From assembly GCA_949825065.1 (NCBI GenBank), contig OX463846.1:1443778-1507777 (forward strand): a DNA stretch of 64,000 nt, given 5' to 3'. Position numbers and translations under genes: made by a program. Under the pieces are notes generated by a model, which worked only from the letters and a program-made list of their open reading frames with translations, had not been told where the DNA came from and did no database searches. Each line of letters starts with the position of its first letter. Positions within the stretch are counted from its first letter, which is position 1. Of this stretch, positions 61,371-64,000 are shown piece by piece. This DNA comes from Odontocerum albicorne (taxonomy: Eukaryota > Arthropoda > Insecta > Trichoptera > Odontoceridae).

Positions 61371-64000
61371 TATTTATTTCAAAAAATGGCTGTGAACTCA
61401 TATATATATATGACGGAGTATACGCCAATGTCAAGATTATTATTGTTATTTTGGTACAAATTAGTTATTTTGGTATTTGGTACTTTGGTATTATTGTTTT
61501 TTATTTATTTAAAAAAATGGCTGTGAACTCAGATATATGAAGGAGTATACGCCAATATCACGATTATTGTTGTTATTTTGGGACTTTTTTTATTATTGTT
61601 TTTTATTTATTTAAAAAATGGCTGTGAATTCATATATATGAAGGAGTACACGCCAATGTCAAGATTATTATTGTTATTTTGGTACTTTTTTTATTATTGT
61701 TTTTTATTTATTTAAAAAATGGCTGTGAATTCAAATATATGAAGAAGTACACGCCAATGTCAAGATTATTATTGTTATTTTGGTACTTTTTTTATTATTG
61801 TTTTTTATTTATTTAAAAAAATGGCTGTGAACTCAGATATATGAAGGAGTACACGCCAATGTCAAGATTATTATTGTTATTTTGGTACAAATTAGTGTTT
61901 TTGGTATTTGGTACTTTGGTATTATTGTTTTTTATTTATTTAAAAAAATGGCTGTGAACTCAGATATATGAAGGAGTATACGCCAATATCACGATTATTG
62001 TTGTTATTTTGGTACTTTTTTTATTATTGTTTTTTATTTATTTAAAAAATGGCTGTGAATTCATATATATGAAGGAGTACACGCCAATGTCAAGATTATT
62101 ATTGTTATTTTGGTACTTTTTTTATTATTGTTTTTTATTTATTTAAAAAATGGCTATGAATTCATATATATGAAGGAGTACACGCCAATGTCAAGATTAT
62201 TATTGTTATTTTGGTACTTTTTTTATTATTGTTTTTTATTTATTAAAAAAAATGGCTGTGAACTCAGATATATGAAGGAGTACACGCCAATGTCAAGATT
62301 ATTATTGTTATTTTGGTACAAATTAGTTATTTTGGTATTTGGTACTTTGGTATTATTGTTTTTTATTTATTTAAAAAAATGGCTGTGAACTCTGATATAT
62401 GAAGGAGTACACACCAATGTCAAGATTATTATTGTTATTTTGGTACAAATTAGTTATTTTGGTACTTTTTTTATTATTGTTTTTTATTTATTTAAAAAAA
62501 TGGCTGTGAACTCTGATATATGAAGGAGTACACACTAATGTCAAGATTATTATTGTTATTTTGGTACAAATTAGTTATTTTGGTACTTTTTTTTATTGTT
62601 TTTTATTTATTTAAAAAAATGGCTGTGAACTCAGATATATGAAGGAGTACACGCCAATGTCAAGATTATTATTGTTATTTTGGTACAAATTAGTTATTTT
62701 GGTATTTGGTACTTTGGTATTATTGTTTTTTATTTATTTAAAAAAATGGCTGTGAACTCAGATATATGAAGGAGTATACGCCAATATCACGATTATTGTT
62801 GTTATTTTGGTACTTTTTTTATTATTGTTTTTTATTTATTTAAAAAATGGCTGTGAATTCATATATATGAAGGAGTACACGCCAATGTCAAGATTATTAT
62901 TGTTATTTTGGTACTTTTTTTATTATTGTTTTTTATTTATTTAAAAAATGGCTGTGAATTCATATATATGAAGGAGTACACGCCAATGTCAAGATTATTA
63001 TTGTTATTTTGGTACTTTTTTTATTATTGTTTTTTATTTATTTAAAAAAATGGCTGTGAACTCAGATATATGAAGGAGTACACGCCAATGTCAAGATTAT
63101 TATTGTTATTTTGGTATAAATTAGTTATTTTGGTATTTGGTACTTTGGTATTATTGTTTTTTATTTATTTAAAAAAATGGCTGTGAACTCTGATATATGA
63201 AGGAGTACACACTAATGTCAAGATTATTATTGTTATTTTGGTACAAATTAGTTATTTTGGTACTTTTTTTATTATTGTTTTTTATTTATTTAAAAAAATG
63301 GCTGTGAACTCTGATATATGAAGGAGTACACACTAATGTCAAGATTATTATTGTTATTTTGGTACAAATTAGTTATTTTGGTACTTTTTTTATTATTGTT
63401 TTTTATTTATTTAAAAAAATGGCTGTGAACTCTGATATATGAAGGAGTACACACCAATGTCAAGATTATTATTGTTATTTTGGTACAAATTATTTATTTT
63501 GGTACTTTTTTTATTATTGTTTTTTATTTATTTAAAAAAATGGCTGTGAACTCTGATATATGAAGGAGTTCACACTAATGTCAAGATTATTATTGTTATT
63601 TTGGTACAAATTAGTTATTTTGGTACTTTTTTTATTATTGTTTTTTATTTATTTAAAAAAATGGCTGTGAACTCAGATATATGAAGGAGTACACACCAAT
63701 GTCAAGATTATTATTGTTGTTTTGGTACTTTTTTTTATTTATTTAAAAAAATGGCTGTGAACTCTGATATATGAAGGAGTACACACCAATGTCAAGATTA
63801 TTATTGTTATTTTGGTACAAATTAGTTATTTTGGTACTTTTTTTATTATTGTTTTTTATTTATTTAAAAAAATGGCTGTGAACTCAGATATATGAAGGAG
63901 TATACACCAATTTCAAGATTATTGTTATTTTGGTACTTTTTTTTTTTATTTATTTAAAAAAATGGCTGACATATATGAAGGAGTATACACCAATGTCAAG
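61370..64000. repeat. Minisatellite array, ~24 units of ~100-135 bp, running off the window
   Basis: Each unit has ATGGCTGTGAACTCAGATAT, GAAGGAGTACACGCCAATGT and CAAGATTATTATTGTTATTT, then a T-rich spacer TTTTTATTTATTTAAAAAA. Two length classes exist, because some units carry an extra ACAAATTAGTTATTTTGGTA segment. The array lies in VPS13 intron 3 and its right end is not in the window. Confidence 0.95.

Overview
This is an AT-rich, intron-containing, transposon-crowded animal nuclear segment, almost certainly from an insect. The evidence is a cytosolic Hsc70 ending in the arthropod-type Gly/Pro/Ala-rich tail and IEEVD, spliceosomal introns, and many mariner, piggyBac-like, Penelope-like, RTE-type LINE and tRNA-SINE copies. 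No bacterial operons, CRISPR arrays or free-standing RNA genes were seen. The species cannot be named from the sequence alone. Three real host genes are present. (1) A complete Hsc70-4-type gene on the minus strand: non-coding exon ~19426-19520, coding exons 18054-17850 and 17630-15877, with a promoter holding a TATA box, a perfect heat-shock element, CCAAT boxes and a palindromic CRE-like site. (2) A complete TMEM161-family membrane-protein gene on the minus strand, which I assembled by hand from nine coding exons between 45213 and 27889 (493 residues). Every splice phase closes; it has a one-codon first exon and one GC-AG intron. (3) The first three coding exons of VPS13 (A/C type) on the plus strand at 46782-46881, 49585-49671 and 60293-60490, running off the right edge. 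TMEM161 and VPS13 are divergently arranged with about 1.6 kb between their start codons. Layout: 1-15.7 kb is intergenic repeat territory (SINEs, fold-back and PIF/pogo/piggyBac-like MITEs, a degraded mariner, a 40-bp tandem array, an internally deleted mariner, a LINE fragment). Hsc70 occupies 15.7-19.7 kb. 19.7-27.9 kb is intergenic, with LINE debris, a 5'-truncated mariner and a rearranged hAT-like element. TMEM161 occupies 27.9-45.2 kb, its introns swollen by at least fourteen insertions, including a nearly intact mariner only 44 bp upstream of an exon. VPS13 runs from 46.8 kb to the end; its long second intron (49672-60292) holds nested MITEs, Penelope-like palindromes, a 95-bp satellite and a 51-bp minisatellite inside a TIR element, and a third array (~100-135 bp units) follows exon 3 to the window end. 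I see no gene-cluster-type new system. The most unusual material is repeat biology: a very high local density of TTAA-flanked MITEs, palindromic Penelope-like pseudo-LTR pairs with a hammerhead-ribozyme-like core, satellite formation at a LINE/SINE junction, and multi-level nested insertions that can be read against empty copies in the same window.
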